Origin: Mycolicibacterium rutilum
GTDB lineage: Bacteria; Actinomycetota; Actinomycetes; Mycobacteriales; Mycobacteriaceae
Length of the DNA: 64,000 nt
Direction: 5' to 3'
Assembly: GCF_900108565.1 (NCBI RefSeq)
Contig: NZ_LT629971.1
Location: 3,720,001-3,784,000, forward strand
A program made the translations under genes and the position numbers. Positions within the stretch are counted from its first letter, which is position 1. Every line of letters begins with the position of its first letter. This document shows, piece by piece, positions 8,697 through 16,517 of the stretch. The notes beneath the pieces were generated by a model that saw only the letters and a program-made list of their open reading frames with translations, ran no database searches and had not been told where the DNA came from.

Positions 8697-9743
8697 GTGA
8701 CACCTCGCGGGCTGAAGACGGCGGCGCGAACGGCGTCACTGTCAATCGTCCTTGGGGCCACGGCGTTGCTGCTCAGTGGCTGCAGCTGGTCTGAGGTCCT
8801 GGGCCTGGGCTGGCCGAAAGGCATCACGCCCGAAGCGCACCTGAACCGCGAGCTGTGGATCGGTTCGGTGATCGCCTCGCTCGTCGTCGGCGCCATCGTG
8901 TGGGGCCTGATCTTCTGGACCTCGGCGTTCCACCGCAAGAAGAAGACCGACACCGAGCTGCCGCGCCAGTTCGGCTACAACATGCCGCTCGAACTGGCGT
9001 TGACGGTCATCCCGTTCCTGATCATCTCGGTGCTGTTCTACTTCACCGTCGTCGTGCAGGAGCGGATGCTGCACGAGGAACCCAACCCCGAGGTCGTCGT
9101 CAATGTCACCGCCTTCCAGTGGAACTGGAAGTTCGGCTACAACAGCATCAACTTCGCCGACGGCACGTTCAACTACGAGGGCGGCGATCCCGAGCGCCAG
9201 GCCGCCGTCGCCTCGGGCCCGGAGGGCCTGGAGGGTGAGCACGGCGGCGAGTTCGGCGCCATCGCCGGCAAGAACCCCGAGGACCGCACCTACCTGGCGT
9301 TCGACAAGGTCGAGACGCTCGGCACGTCGTCGGAGATCCCGGTTCTGGTGGTGCCGTCCGGCAAGCGGATTCAGTTCAACATCGCCTCGGCCGACGTGAT
9401 CCACGGGTTCTGGGTGCCGGAGTTCCTGTTCAAGCGCGACGTGATGCCCAACCCGCAGGCCAACAACTCCGACAACACGTTCCAGATCAGTGAGATCAAC
9501 CAGACCGGGGCGTTCGTCGGGCGGTGCACCGAGATGTGCGGCACCTACCACGCGATGATGAACTTCGAGCTGCGCGTCGTGGAGCCCAACGACTTCAAGG
9601 CCTACATGCAGCAGCGGATCGACGGCAAGACCAACGCGGAGGCGCTGCTGGCGATCAACCAGTCGCCGACCGCCGAGACCACCCGGCCGTTCGACAGCCG
9701 CCGCGGTGAGCTAGCGCCCGAGATCAAGCAGGCGAGTAAGTAG
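8697..9743 (+). CDS. ctaC: Cytochrome c oxidase subunit II (aa3)
   Basis: This 348-aa lipoprotein subunit carries the CuA centre that receives electrons from the cytochrome bcc complex. The signal peptide ends in a lipobox LLLSGC, followed by two transmembrane helices (IGSVIASLVVGAIVWGLI and LTVIPFLIISVLFYFTVVV). The soluble domain has FQWNWKFGY, then HGFWVPEFLFKRDVMP, and the CuA loop GRCTEMCGTYHAMM with both Cys, His and Met. The insertion near EGLEGEHGGEFG is typical of actinobacterial CtaC. ctaF follows after 10 nt; ctaD is not in the window. Confidence 0.96.
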   Translation: MTPRGLKTAARTASLSIVLGATALLLSGCSWSEVLGLGWPKGITPEAHLNRELWIGSVIASLVVGAIVWGLIFWTSAFHRKKKTDTELPRQFGYNMPLELALTVIPFLIISVLFYFTVVVQERMLHEEPNPEVVVNVTAFQWNWKFGYNSINFADGTFNYEGGDPERQAAVASGPEGLEGEHGGEFGAIAGKNPEDRTYLAFDKVETLGTSSEIPVLVVPSGKRIQFNIASADVIHGFWVPEFLFKRDVMPNPQANNSDNTFQISEINQTGAFVGRCTEMCGTYHAMMNFELRVVEPNDFKAYMQQRIDGKTNAEALLAINQSPTAETTRPFDSRRGELAPEIKQASK

Positions 9744-9753
9744 GGACCAGTAG

Positions 9754-10173
9754 ATGCATATCGAAGCCCGGCTGTTCGAGTTCCTCACCGCGTTCTTCAT
9801 CCTCTGCGCGGTCGTGTACGCCGTCCTGACGTCGATGTTCCAGTACGGCGGCATCGAGTGGGCAGGCACCACGGCCCTGGTCCTGACCGCGGGTCTGACC
9901 CTGATCACCGGCACCTTCTTCCGGTTCGTGGCGCGCCGCCTGGACACCCGGCCCGAGGACTACGAGGACGCCGAGATCAGCGACGGCGCCGGCGAGCTGG
10001 GCTTCTTCAGCCCGCACAGCTGGTGGCCGGTGTTCATCGCGCTGTCGGCGTCGATCACCGCGGTCGGCGTGGCGCTCTGGCTGCCCTGGCTCATCGTGGC
10101 CGGCGGCTGCTTCGTGATCACGACGGTCGCGGGCCTGGTCTTCGAGTACTACACCGGCCCCGAGAAGCACTGA
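9754..10173 (+). CDS. ctaF: Cytochrome c oxidase subunit IV
   Basis: This is a 139-aa actinobacterial-specific oxidase subunit with four hydrophobic segments: FLTAFFILCAVVYAVLT, TTALVLTAGLTLITGTFF, WPVFIALSASITAVGVALWL and LIVAGGCFVITTVAGLVF. A charged hairpin, DTRPEDYEDAEISDGAGE, sits between helices 2 and 3. It is directly behind ctaC and likely co-transcribed. The length matches the M. tuberculosis subunit. It is part of the bcc-aa3 supercomplex in the cytoplasmic membrane. Confidence 0.94.
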   Translation: MHIEARLFEFLTAFFILCAVVYAVLTSMFQYGGIEWAGTTALVLTAGLTLITGTFFRFVARRLDTRPEDYEDAEISDGAGELGFFSPHSWWPVFIALSASITAVGVALWLPWLIVAGGCFVITTVAGLVFEYYTGPEKH

Positions 10174-10325
10174 CCTCTCGCAAGGTCACAATCGGGGCAA
10201 CACTTCGTCCGCATAGTGCGCCGTGCGGGTCACCTCCCTGACGCCGTTGGGTAGTGTTGCCGGGGCACGGTCAGCCGCTTGTTGACGTGTCGCGCCGGTT
10301 GAGCAGTCGAGAAGGATAGGCGTAA

Positions 10326-11174
10326 ATGAGCGGGCCGAATCCCCCCGATGACGAAGCGTCGCTTCCAGGTCAGGATCCGGGCGGTGAGCCGGCCCCGGAC
10401 ACCAGCGAGACCGAGTTCTACTCGCGTGCCTACTCCGCGCCCGAGTCCGAGCAGTTCACCGCGGGCCCGTACGTGCCCGCCGATTCTGCGCTGTACGACT
10501 ACGAAAGCTATGAACAAGCCGACCCCGGCGAGCCCGCGCCGCCGCCGAAGTGGCCGTGGGTCGTCGGCGTGGTCGCGATCATCGCGGCCGTCGCGCTGGT
10601 CGCGTCGGTATCGGTGCTGGTGACCCGCACCGACACCGACAACCTCGCGACCCCGTCGACGTCGACGACCGCGGTGCCGCCGCCGGTGCAGGACGAGATC
10701 ACCACGACCACACCGCCTCCGCCGCCCCCGCCACCGCCGACGACCGAGGAGCCCCCACCACCGCCGCCGGAGACGGTGACGGTCACCGAAGAGCCGCCTC
10801 CGCCGCCGCCTCCGCCGCCGGCGCCGGTCGAGGAGCCGCCACCGCCGGCGCCCGAGACGACGCCACCGCCCAGTGCGCCGCCCACCACGACGACGCGGTC
10901 CGGTCCCCGCCAGGTCACCTATTCGGTGACCGGCACGAAGGCACCTGGAGACATCATCACCGTGACCTACATCGACGCGTCGGGCCGCAGCCGGACCCAG
11001 CGCAACGTGTACATCCCGTGGTCGTTGACCGTGACGCCGATCTCGCAGTCCGAGGTCGGCTCGGTCCAGGCCTCCAGCCTGTTCCTGGTGAGCCGGCTGA
11101 ACTGCTCGATCACCACCAGCGACGGCACCGTGCTGTCGTCGAACACCAACAACGCCGCGCAGACGAGCTGCTGA
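10326..11174 (+). CDS. mmpS3: MmpS3 membrane protein, proline-rich
   Basis: The 282-aa protein has an acidic cytoplasmic N-terminus (1-75), one transmembrane helix (about 77-98, PWVVGVVAIIAAVALVASVSV), a roughly 90-residue extracytoplasmic linker of Pro/Thr/Glu repeats including a run of nine prolines, and a C-terminal MmpS-type beta domain (VTYSVTGTKAPGDIITVTYI to the terminal Cys). MmpS proteins usually accompany MmpL transporters, but no mmpL is nearby, and MmpS3 in this position is conserved beside the oxidase genes. GGAT-type RBS precedes ATG 10326. The next gene overlaps its stop by one base. Confidence 0.88.
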   Translation: MSGPNPPDDEASLPGQDPGGEPAPDTSETEFYSRAYSAPESEQFTAGPYVPADSALYDYESYEQADPGEPAPPPKWPWVVGVVAIIAAVALVASVSVLVTRTDTDNLATPSTSTTAVPPPVQDEITTTTPPPPPPPPPTTEEPPPPPPETVTVTEEPPPPPPPPPAPVEEPPPPAPETTPPPSAPPTTTTRSGPRQVTYSVTGTKAPGDIITVTYIDASGRSRTQRNVYIPWSLTVTPISQSEVGSVQASSLFLVSRLNCSITTSDGTVLSSNTNNAAQTSC

Positions 11175-11851
11175 TGACATACGACACCGACAGTGCGGGA
11201 CGCTCACGGCTGACACCGGCCTTGGACTCCAGTGAACTCGACCGCACCGACCGCATCCTGCTGGGCTCGTGCGCGGGCATCTGGCTGGTGGCGCTGGGTA
11301 CCGCGGTGGCGGCGGCCGTCGCGCTGGTGGACCTGGGCACCGGGCACGCCGAAAACACCGGCTCCTCGGGCACTCCGTGGCTGCTGTACACCGTGATCGG
11401 GGTTTCCGCGGTGGTGATCATCGGGGCGGTGCCGCTGCTGCTGCGGGCGCGCCGTGAAGCGCTGGCCTCCGCCGAGCCGGCACCGGCGCCGACCGGTCCG
11501 ACTCCCGCAGGCCGGGGGAGTGCGCCGACCGAGGCGTTCGGGACGCGTGGTGCCCGCGGTGCCGGGCCCGCCCCGCGGGCGTCGTACGCGGCTCCGAGGG
11601 CGCAGCGCACGCTGGAGGCGCCCGAGCCGCACTCCGCGGCGGTGGACCAGCTGTGGCTGCGCTGCGGCGTGGTGATCGCGTGTGCCATCGGGATCGCGAT
11701 GGTGGCGATCGGCGTCGCGACCTACCTGATGGCCGTCGACAGCACCATCGCGGCGTGGATCTTCTACGTGCTGGCCGCGCTGGTGACTCTCGCCATGCCG
11801 GCGGTGCCGTGGTTCTACCTCAAGGAATTGCGCACCGTTCTCGATCGGTAG
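11174..11851 (+). CDS. Four-helix membrane protein (Rv2197c-like, DUF2561)
   Basis: This is a 225-aa integral membrane protein of unknown function. Helices are predicted around IWLVALGTAVAAAVALV, LLYTVIGVSAVVIIGAVPLLL, CGVVIACAIGIAMVAIGVATYL and IFYVLAALVTLAMPAVPWF. An Ala/Pro/Gly-rich, likely disordered stretch separates pairs 1-2 and 3-4. The ATG at 11174 shares its A with the mmpS3 TGA, so the two are translationally coupled and probably work together. The frame is open far upstream, but that part is a shadow of mmpS3. Confidence 0.85.
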   Translation: MTYDTDSAGRSRLTPALDSSELDRTDRILLGSCAGIWLVALGTAVAAAVALVDLGTGHAENTGSSGTPWLLYTVIGVSAVVIIGAVPLLLRARREALASAEPAPAPTGPTPAGRGSAPTEAFGTRGARGAGPAPRASYAAPRAQRTLEAPEPHSAAVDQLWLRCGVVIACAIGIAMVAIGVATYLMAVDSTIAAWIFYVLAALVTLAMPAVPWFYLKELRTVLDR

Positions 11852-11877
11852 CCGCCTGCGGGTCTGGGCTTCTGCCC

Positions 11878-11914
11878 GCGATTTCTACGTCAGGGCTGTG
11901 GTGGGCGCGAAATC
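11878..11914 (+). repeat. Intergenic direct repeat, copy 1
   Basis: The 37-bp unit starts GCGATTTC and ends GCGCGAAATC, so GATTTC and GAAATC form terminal inverted hexamers around the core CAGGGCTGTGGTGGGCG. A second near-identical copy lies 92 bp downstream. It lies in the non-coding gap between convergent genes. Confidence 0.7.
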
Positions 11915-11969
11915 ACGACCGTGGTGTCGATCTCGGCGACGGCTAGCGGCCGGGTGTTTCGGGCTGGTC

Positions 11970-12005
11970 GCGATTTCTACGCCAGGGCTGTGGTGGGCGC
12001 GAATC
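11970..12005 (+). repeat. Intergenic direct repeat, copy 2
   Basis: This is the second copy of the unit at 11878. It differs at one core base (ACGCC for ACGTC) and loses one A in the right hexamer (GAATC for GAAATC). No open reading frame using these repeats looks like a protein. Confidence 0.7.
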
Positions 12006-12032
12006 TCGGCGAAGCGACAGCAGGCCCACAAA

Positions 12033-12071
12033 ACACTGCGTGCCCTGCTCGATGAGCAGGGCACGCAGTGT
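12033..12071 (-). terminator. Strong intrinsic terminator after qcrB
   Basis: ACACTGCGTGCCCTGCTC and its exact complement form an 18-bp perfect stem with a 3-nt loop. Read on the minus strand it is followed by TTTTGTG, so it best serves qcrB, whose stop is 17 nt away. It may also stop transcription from the + side. Confidence 0.85.
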
Positions 12072-12088
12072 CTATCGAAGTGCGCTCG

Positions 12089-13783
12089 TCAGTGATGCCC
12101 GTTCGACGAGTCCCCGTTGGTGGAGCCGTTGCGCGCCTGGTGTTCGGCCAGCGCGGTCAGCGCCTTGCGCTCTCCCGCATGCTGCGCCGCCTCCAGCGCC
12201 TCGTGCTCCTCGATCGGATCGGCGTACAGGAAGCTGCCGGTGCCCGGCGCGCCGGCCGAGCCGAGCTTGTTCATCCGCTTGGGCAGAGCAGCGCCCTGGT
12301 ATTCCAACGGAATCGGATGACCATGCTCGTCGACCGGTCCGAGCGGCTGGTGCAACTCGATGTAGGCACCGTGCGGCAGCCGCTTGATGATGCCGGTCTC
12401 GATGCCGTGCTCGAGCACCTCGCGGTCGCTGCGCTGCAGGCCGATCGCCCAGCGGTAGGCGATGTAGTACACGATCGCAGGCAGCACGACCATGCCGATG
12501 CGGCCGATCCACGTCGTCGCGTTCAGCGAGATGTGGAACTTCAGCGCGATGATGTCGTTCATCGCGCACAGCGTGAACAGCATGTACAGCGCGATCGCCG
12601 CGGCGCCGAACGCCGTGCGCACCGGAGCGTCACGCGGACGCTGCAGCAAGTTGTGATGCGCGTCGTCGCCGGTGAGCTTCTTCTCGATGAACGGGTAGGC
12701 GATCAGCAGCGTGAACACCAGGCCCATGAACAGCGCCACCCACGTCGACGCCGGGATCGTGTAGTTGCCGAGGTAGATCTCCCACGGCGGGAAGATACGC
12801 GCCACACCCTCGGTCCACATCATGTAGAAGTCCGGCTGGCTACCCGCCGACACCTGAGACGGCTTGTAGGGCCCCAGGTTCCAGATCGGGTTGATCGTCA
12901 GCAACCCGCCCATCAGGCCGAGGATGCCGACCGTCATCGCGAAGAACGCACCGGACTTCACCGCGAACACCGGCATGACGCGCACGCCGACGACGTTGGT
13001 CTCGGTGCGGCCCGGGCCGGGGAACTGGGTGTGCTTCTGGAACCACACCAGCGCCAGGTGCATACCGATGAGCGCCAACATGATTCCCGGGATCAGCAGG
13101 ATGTGCAGCGCGTACATCCGCGGCACCCAGATGCCGTACTCCATGCACTGGTTGCCGACGCCGCCGCACGGGAAGTCGCCGCCGAACAGCGCCCAGTGCA
13201 GCCAGGTGCCGATGACCGGCATGCCCAGGCTGATCGACGACAGCGCCGCCCGCAGGCCGATGCCCGAGAGCAGGTCGTCGGGCAGCGAGTAACCGAAGTA
13301 GCCCTCGAACATCGCCAGGATCAGCAGCAGGGCGCCGATCACCCAGTTCGCCTCACGCGGCCTGCGGAACGCGCCGGTGAAGAAGATGCGGGCCAGGTGC
13401 ACCATGATCGACGCGGCGAAAAGCAGTGCCGCCCAGTGGTGGACCTGCCGGACGAACAACCCGCCGCGAACTTCGAAGCTGATGTCGAGCGTGGTCTGGT
13501 ACGCCTTCGACATCTGCACACCGCGCAGCGGCTGGTAGACGCCGTTGTACGTCACCTCGGCCATCGACGGGTCGAAGAACAGGGTCAGGTAGACGCCGGT
13601 GATCAGCAGGACGATGAAGCTGTACAACGCGATCTCGCCCAGCAGGAACGACCAGTGGGTCGGGAAGACCTTGTTCAGCTGTCGCCGTACCGCCGCCGAC
13701 GGGTGGTAGCGCGAATCGATGGCATTGCCCTGCGCCGCAGCGACTTCGGCGAGCTTCGGCGGCTTCGGCAGTGATGGACTCAT
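12089..13783 (-). CDS. qcrB: Cytochrome bc1 complex cytochrome b subunit
   Basis: This 564-aa menaquinol-oxidising subunit of the bcc complex is the target of Q203-type inhibitors in M. tuberculosis. The N-terminal cytochrome b core has the expected helices, including ALYSFIVLLITGVYLTLFF, heme-ligand histidines in VRQVHHWAALLFAASIMVHL and the later LHILLIPGIMLALIGMHLALVW helix. The C-terminal extension is typical of actinobacteria. ATG 13783 overlaps the qcrA stop as ATGA; the extra upstream frame is a shadow. It is the last gene of the ctaE-qcrC-qcrA-qcrB unit. Confidence 0.96.
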   Translation of the reverse strand: MSPSLPKPPKLAEVAAAQGNAIDSRYHPSAAVRRQLNKVFPTHWSFLLGEIALYSFIVLLITGVYLTLFFDPSMAEVTYNGVYQPLRGVQMSKAYQTTLDISFEVRGGLFVRQVHHWAALLFAASIMVHLARIFFTGAFRRPREANWVIGALLLILAMFEGYFGYSLPDDLLSGIGLRAALSSISLGMPVIGTWLHWALFGGDFPCGGVGNQCMEYGIWVPRMYALHILLIPGIMLALIGMHLALVWFQKHTQFPGPGRTETNVVGVRVMPVFAVKSGAFFAMTVGILGLMGGLLTINPIWNLGPYKPSQVSAGSQPDFYMMWTEGVARIFPPWEIYLGNYTIPASTWVALFMGLVFTLLIAYPFIEKKLTGDDAHHNLLQRPRDAPVRTAFGAAAIALYMLFTLCAMNDIIALKFHISLNATTWIGRIGMVVLPAIVYYIAYRWAIGLQRSDREVLEHGIETGIIKRLPHGAYIELHQPLGPVDEHGHPIPLEYQGAALPKRMNKLGSAGAPGTGSFLYADPIEEHEALEAAQHAGERKALTALAEHQARNGSTNGDSSNGHH

Positions 13784-14994
13784 ACTGTTTTCCGTTCCCA
13801 GAAGGCCGGCCCGACGGGTTCGATGAAGTCGCCGTTGGCGACCAGATACCCGTCCTGGTCGATGGTGATGGGCAGCTGCGCCAACGCGCGCGCAGCCGGG
13901 CCGAATATGGGTTTCGCAAAGTGCAACGCGTCGAACTGCGACTGGTGGCACGGGCACAGGATCCGGTAGGTCTGCTGCTCGTAAAGGGATGCGGGGCAAC
14001 CTAAGTGGGAGCAGACCTTGGTGTAGGCGAACAGATCGCCGAAGTTGAAGCTCTCCTGGCCCTTGCGCTTGACCACGCGGGGCAGATCTTGCGCCTTGAT
14101 CCTGATGAGCATGACCGGGTTGCGCACGCCCATCGAGATCTCGGCGAGCTTGTGGTGCGACTCGGTGGTGGTGCCGTCGCCGTCGGACTCACGCCACGGG
14201 AACACCGTCTCCATGCCGCCGGCGTCGATGTCCTCGGGCCGCATCTTGACGAACGTGCCGCTGCCGGTGGAGCGCGCCAGGAAGATCGTCTCGCCCTGGT
14301 ATCGCGGAGTCCAGCCCGACGTCCACAGCACGGCCTTCTTGCCCTCGGCGGTCTGCACCACCGGCTTCCACGGGTTCTTGATCAGGCCGCCGGCGAACGC
14401 GACGAGCGTGCCGAGGCCGAACGCGCCGAGGCCGATGCCCAGCGACAGCCCAACCAGCTTGCGGCGCTTGATCGTCGAGCCCTCGAGCGCGTCGCCCAGG
14501 TTGGCCACCACGGTGCGGCGCTGGATCTCGGGGGAGGCGCCGTCGTGGCGCTGCTGGATCGAGATCTCCTCGGGGATGAACTTCTTCTGGTACAGCACCG
14601 CGCCGATGCCGATCGACAGGATCGACAGGCCGAAGGTCAACCCGTACAGCGGGGTCGCGAGGCTGAACAGCAGCTCACCCTCGGAGCCGTACGGCTTGTA
14701 CTCCCACGGCCAGAACAGGAACACCAGCAGCAACGCCAGGCCCGAGAAGCCGCCCAGCAGAAGCCAATACGAGATGATGCGCTGCGCGCGCTTCTCGGCC
14801 TTGGTGCCCTGGACCGGCCACCGGTCTTCCTTGTGGACGATCTCGACGCCGTCGAGCTTGCCGCCGAGCTCGACCAGTTCCTCGCGCGACATCGCGGCGA
14901 GTTCGGCGTCGGTCGGCTGCCCGGGCACGCCGGCATGACCGGGCGCGTCGGTGCCCAGCGGGGTGTTTTCTGCGCCGTTACCCGGCTCGCTCAT
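13780..14994 (-). CDS. qcrA: Rieske iron-sulfur subunit of bcc complex
   Basis: The protein is 404 aa, much longer than mitochondrial Rieske proteins because of an actinobacterial N-terminal domain with three transmembrane helices (WLLLGGFSGLALLLVFLF, ATPLYGLTFGLSILSIGIGAVL, VGLSLGIGLGAFGLGTLVAF). The [2Fe-2S] site is CSHLGCP and CPCHQSQFD near the C-terminus, with two Cys and two His ligands plus the disulfide cysteines. It passes electrons from menaquinol to the diheme cytochrome QcrC. ATG 14994 overlaps the qcrC stop as ATGA; a GTG-type start a few codons upstream is possible. Confidence 0.95.
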   Translation of the reverse strand: MSEPGNGAENTPLGTDAPGHAGVPGQPTDAELAAMSREELVELGGKLDGVEIVHKEDRWPVQGTKAEKRAQRIISYWLLLGGFSGLALLLVFLFWPWEYKPYGSEGELLFSLATPLYGLTFGLSILSIGIGAVLYQKKFIPEEISIQQRHDGASPEIQRRTVVANLGDALEGSTIKRRKLVGLSLGIGLGAFGLGTLVAFAGGLIKNPWKPVVQTAEGKKAVLWTSGWTPRYQGETIFLARSTGSGTFVKMRPEDIDAGGMETVFPWRESDGDGTTTESHHKLAEISMGVRNPVMLIRIKAQDLPRVVKRKGQESFNFGDLFAYTKVCSHLGCPASLYEQQTYRILCPCHQSQFDALHFAKPIFGPAARALAQLPITIDQDGYLVANGDFIEPVGPAFWERKTV

Positions 14995-15797
14995 GCTCGC
15001 GCTCCGATCCACAGGGCCGCGACGATGACGGCCACCATGCCGATGATCCAGGCCGCCATGCCTTCGGGCGCCGGGCCGAACCCGCCGAGGCCGTAGCCGC
15101 CGTAGCTGGGAGTCTCCGCCGATTCGCGGACGTAGGCGACGATGTCGCGCTTCTCCTCCGGCGAGAGCTGCCGGTCGGAGAACTTCGGCATGTTCTGCGG
15201 GCCGGTCAGCATCGCGGTGTAGATCTGCGCCGGCGTCGCGTCGCCGAGATCGGGGGCGTACTTACCCGACGACAGCGCGCCGCCCTTGCCGGTGAAGTTG
15301 TGGCACGACGCGCAGTTCAGCCGGAACAGGTCACCGCCGCGGGCGACGTCGCTGCCGATCAGCGACTGCGACGCGATCTCGCCGTTGTCATCGCGCGGGG
15401 CGACCGGGCCGCCACCGTTGGCCTGGATGTAGGCGCCGAGGGCGTCGGTCTGCTGCTCGTCGAACTGCGGCGGCTTCTGCGGCGCCTGCGCCTCGCCGCG
15501 CATCGCCGGCATGCGGCCGGTGGAGACTTGGAAGTACACCGCGGCGTCACCGACGCCGACCAGGCTGGGCCCGCGGTCGGCGACACCCTGCAGGTTGGCG
15601 CCGTGGCATGTCACGCACGACGTCTCGTACAGCTGCTTACCGGTGCGCAGCAGCGCCGACTGTGACTCGTCGGCGACCGCGACCTGCGGCGTTGGCGTGA
15701 GGGTGGCAGCCAGGCCGCCGGCAACGCCCAGTCCGAGCAGCAGCAGCACAGCACCTGACAGGCGCCTGCGTAGCCGACGGCGCGACTTGTCGGTCAT
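14991..15797 (-). CDS. qcrC: Diheme cytochrome c subunit of bcc complex
   Basis: The 268-aa subunit has an N-terminal arginine-rich signal anchor, two cytochrome c domains with heme-binding CVTCH and CASCH motifs, and a C-terminal transmembrane helix (MAAWIIGMVAVIVAALWIG). Actinobacteria lack soluble cytochrome c, and the two hemes wire the bc1 complex directly to CtaC. Axial methionine candidates are in GRMPAMRGE and NMPKFSD. ATG 15797 is chosen because AGAAGGGG stands about 5 nt upstream; the frame is open 10 codons further. It follows ctaE by 40 nt. Confidence 0.94.
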   Translation of the reverse strand: MTDKSRRRLRRRLSGAVLLLLGLGVAGGLAATLTPTPQVAVADESQSALLRTGKQLYETSCVTCHGANLQGVADRGPSLVGVGDAAVYFQVSTGRMPAMRGEAQAPQKPPQFDEQQTDALGAYIQANGGGPVAPRDDNGEIASQSLIGSDVARGGDLFRLNCASCHNFTGKGGALSSGKYAPDLGDATPAQIYTAMLTGPQNMPKFSDRQLSPEEKRDIVAYVRESAETPSYGGYGLGGFGPAPEGMAAWIIGMVAVIVAALWIGARA

Positions 15798-15837
15798 CGA
15801 ACCCCTTCTCATCGGATTGATCGGCACGTCAAGCCGC

Positions 15838-16449
15838 TCAACGGACGAAGTAAATGACGGCGAACAGCGCGATCCAGACGATGTCGACGAAGTGCCAGTA
15901 GTACGACACGACGATCGCGGCGGTGGCCTGCGCCGGAGTGAACTTGCTCATCCGGGTTCGGGCCAAGAGCAGGAGGAAGGCGACCAGCCCGCCGATCACG
16001 TGCAGGCCGTGGAAACCGGTGGCGAGGTAGAACACCGAGCCGTAGGCGCTGCTGGAGATCGTCGTGCCGTGGTGGACGAGCTGGATGTATTCGTAGCCCT
16101 GGCCGAGCACGAAGAACAGGCCCATCGCGAACGTCAGCGTGTACCAGCGGCGCAGGCCGAAGACGTCGCCGCGTTCGGCGGCGAACACGCCCATCTGGCA
16201 GGTGAACGAGGACGCGATCAGCACCAGGGTGACCGGCACCGCCTGCACGAGGTTGAGCTCCGTCGGCGGCGGCGGCCACTCGCCGCCCGCCTGCGACCGG
16301 GCGGTGAAGTACATCGCGAACAGCCCAGCAAAGAACATGAGTTCGCTGGAAAGCCAGACAATCGTGCCGACACTGACCATGTTCGGTCGGTTCAGCGAAT
16401 GCACCCGCGATGTGATGGCGGTTCCGGAGGTCCCTACAGCGCTCGTCAC
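15838..16449 (-). CDS. ctaE: Cytochrome c oxidase subunit III
   Basis: This 203-aa multi-helix subunit of the aa3 oxidase has the family segments NMVSVGTIVWLSSELMFFAG, GQGYEYIQL and FHGLHVIGGLVAFL, and ends in WHFVDIVWIALFAVIYFV. The length equals the M. tuberculosis protein. GTG 16449 gives the family N-terminus; the longer frame upstream runs antisense through the trpD start region. No Shine-Dalgarno is visible before GTG. It heads ctaE-qcrC-qcrA-qcrB and is divergent from trpD with only 68 nt between the starts. Confidence 0.95.
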   Translation of the reverse strand: MTSAVGTSGTAITSRVHSLNRPNMVSVGTIVWLSSELMFFAGLFAMYFTARSQAGGEWPPPPTELNLVQAVPVTLVLIASSFTCQMGVFAAERGDVFGLRRWYTLTFAMGLFFVLGQGYEYIQLVHHGTTISSSAYGSVFYLATGFHGLHVIGGLVAFLLLLARTRMSKFTPAQATAAIVVSYYWHFVDIVWIALFAVIYFVR

Positions 16450-16505
16450 AGGAGCAAGTATGACGCTTTGTAGTTGTTGATCTCCACCCGGGTCGGGTGT
16501 TTCGT

Positions 16506-16511
16506 AATAAT
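16506..16511 (+). promoter_or_regulatory. Leaderless promoter -10 of trpD
   Basis: TAATAAT (16505-16511) is followed by 6 nt and then GTG 16518. There is no usable Shine-Dalgarno, which favours this GTG over the in-frame GTG at 16497. Confidence 0.45.
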
Positions 16512-16517
16512 CAGGTC

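Noticed and set aside
6815..8794. 659-aa frame opposite asnB
   Set aside because: High-GC shadow; composition artefact with no recognisable family.
10700..10900. GCC/CCG-rich tandem repeats suspected as CRISPR or satellite
   Set aside because: They encode the Pro/Thr/Glu linker of MmpS3 in frame and have no spacer structure.
11898..12095. Small ORF through the intergenic repeats before qcrB
   Set aside because: It translates both repeat copies and half the terminator; no RBS and no family likeness.
12068..13774. 568-aa open frame on the + strand
   Set aside because: Antisense of qcrB, rich in Arg/His/Gln from complementing its codons; no start signal or motif.
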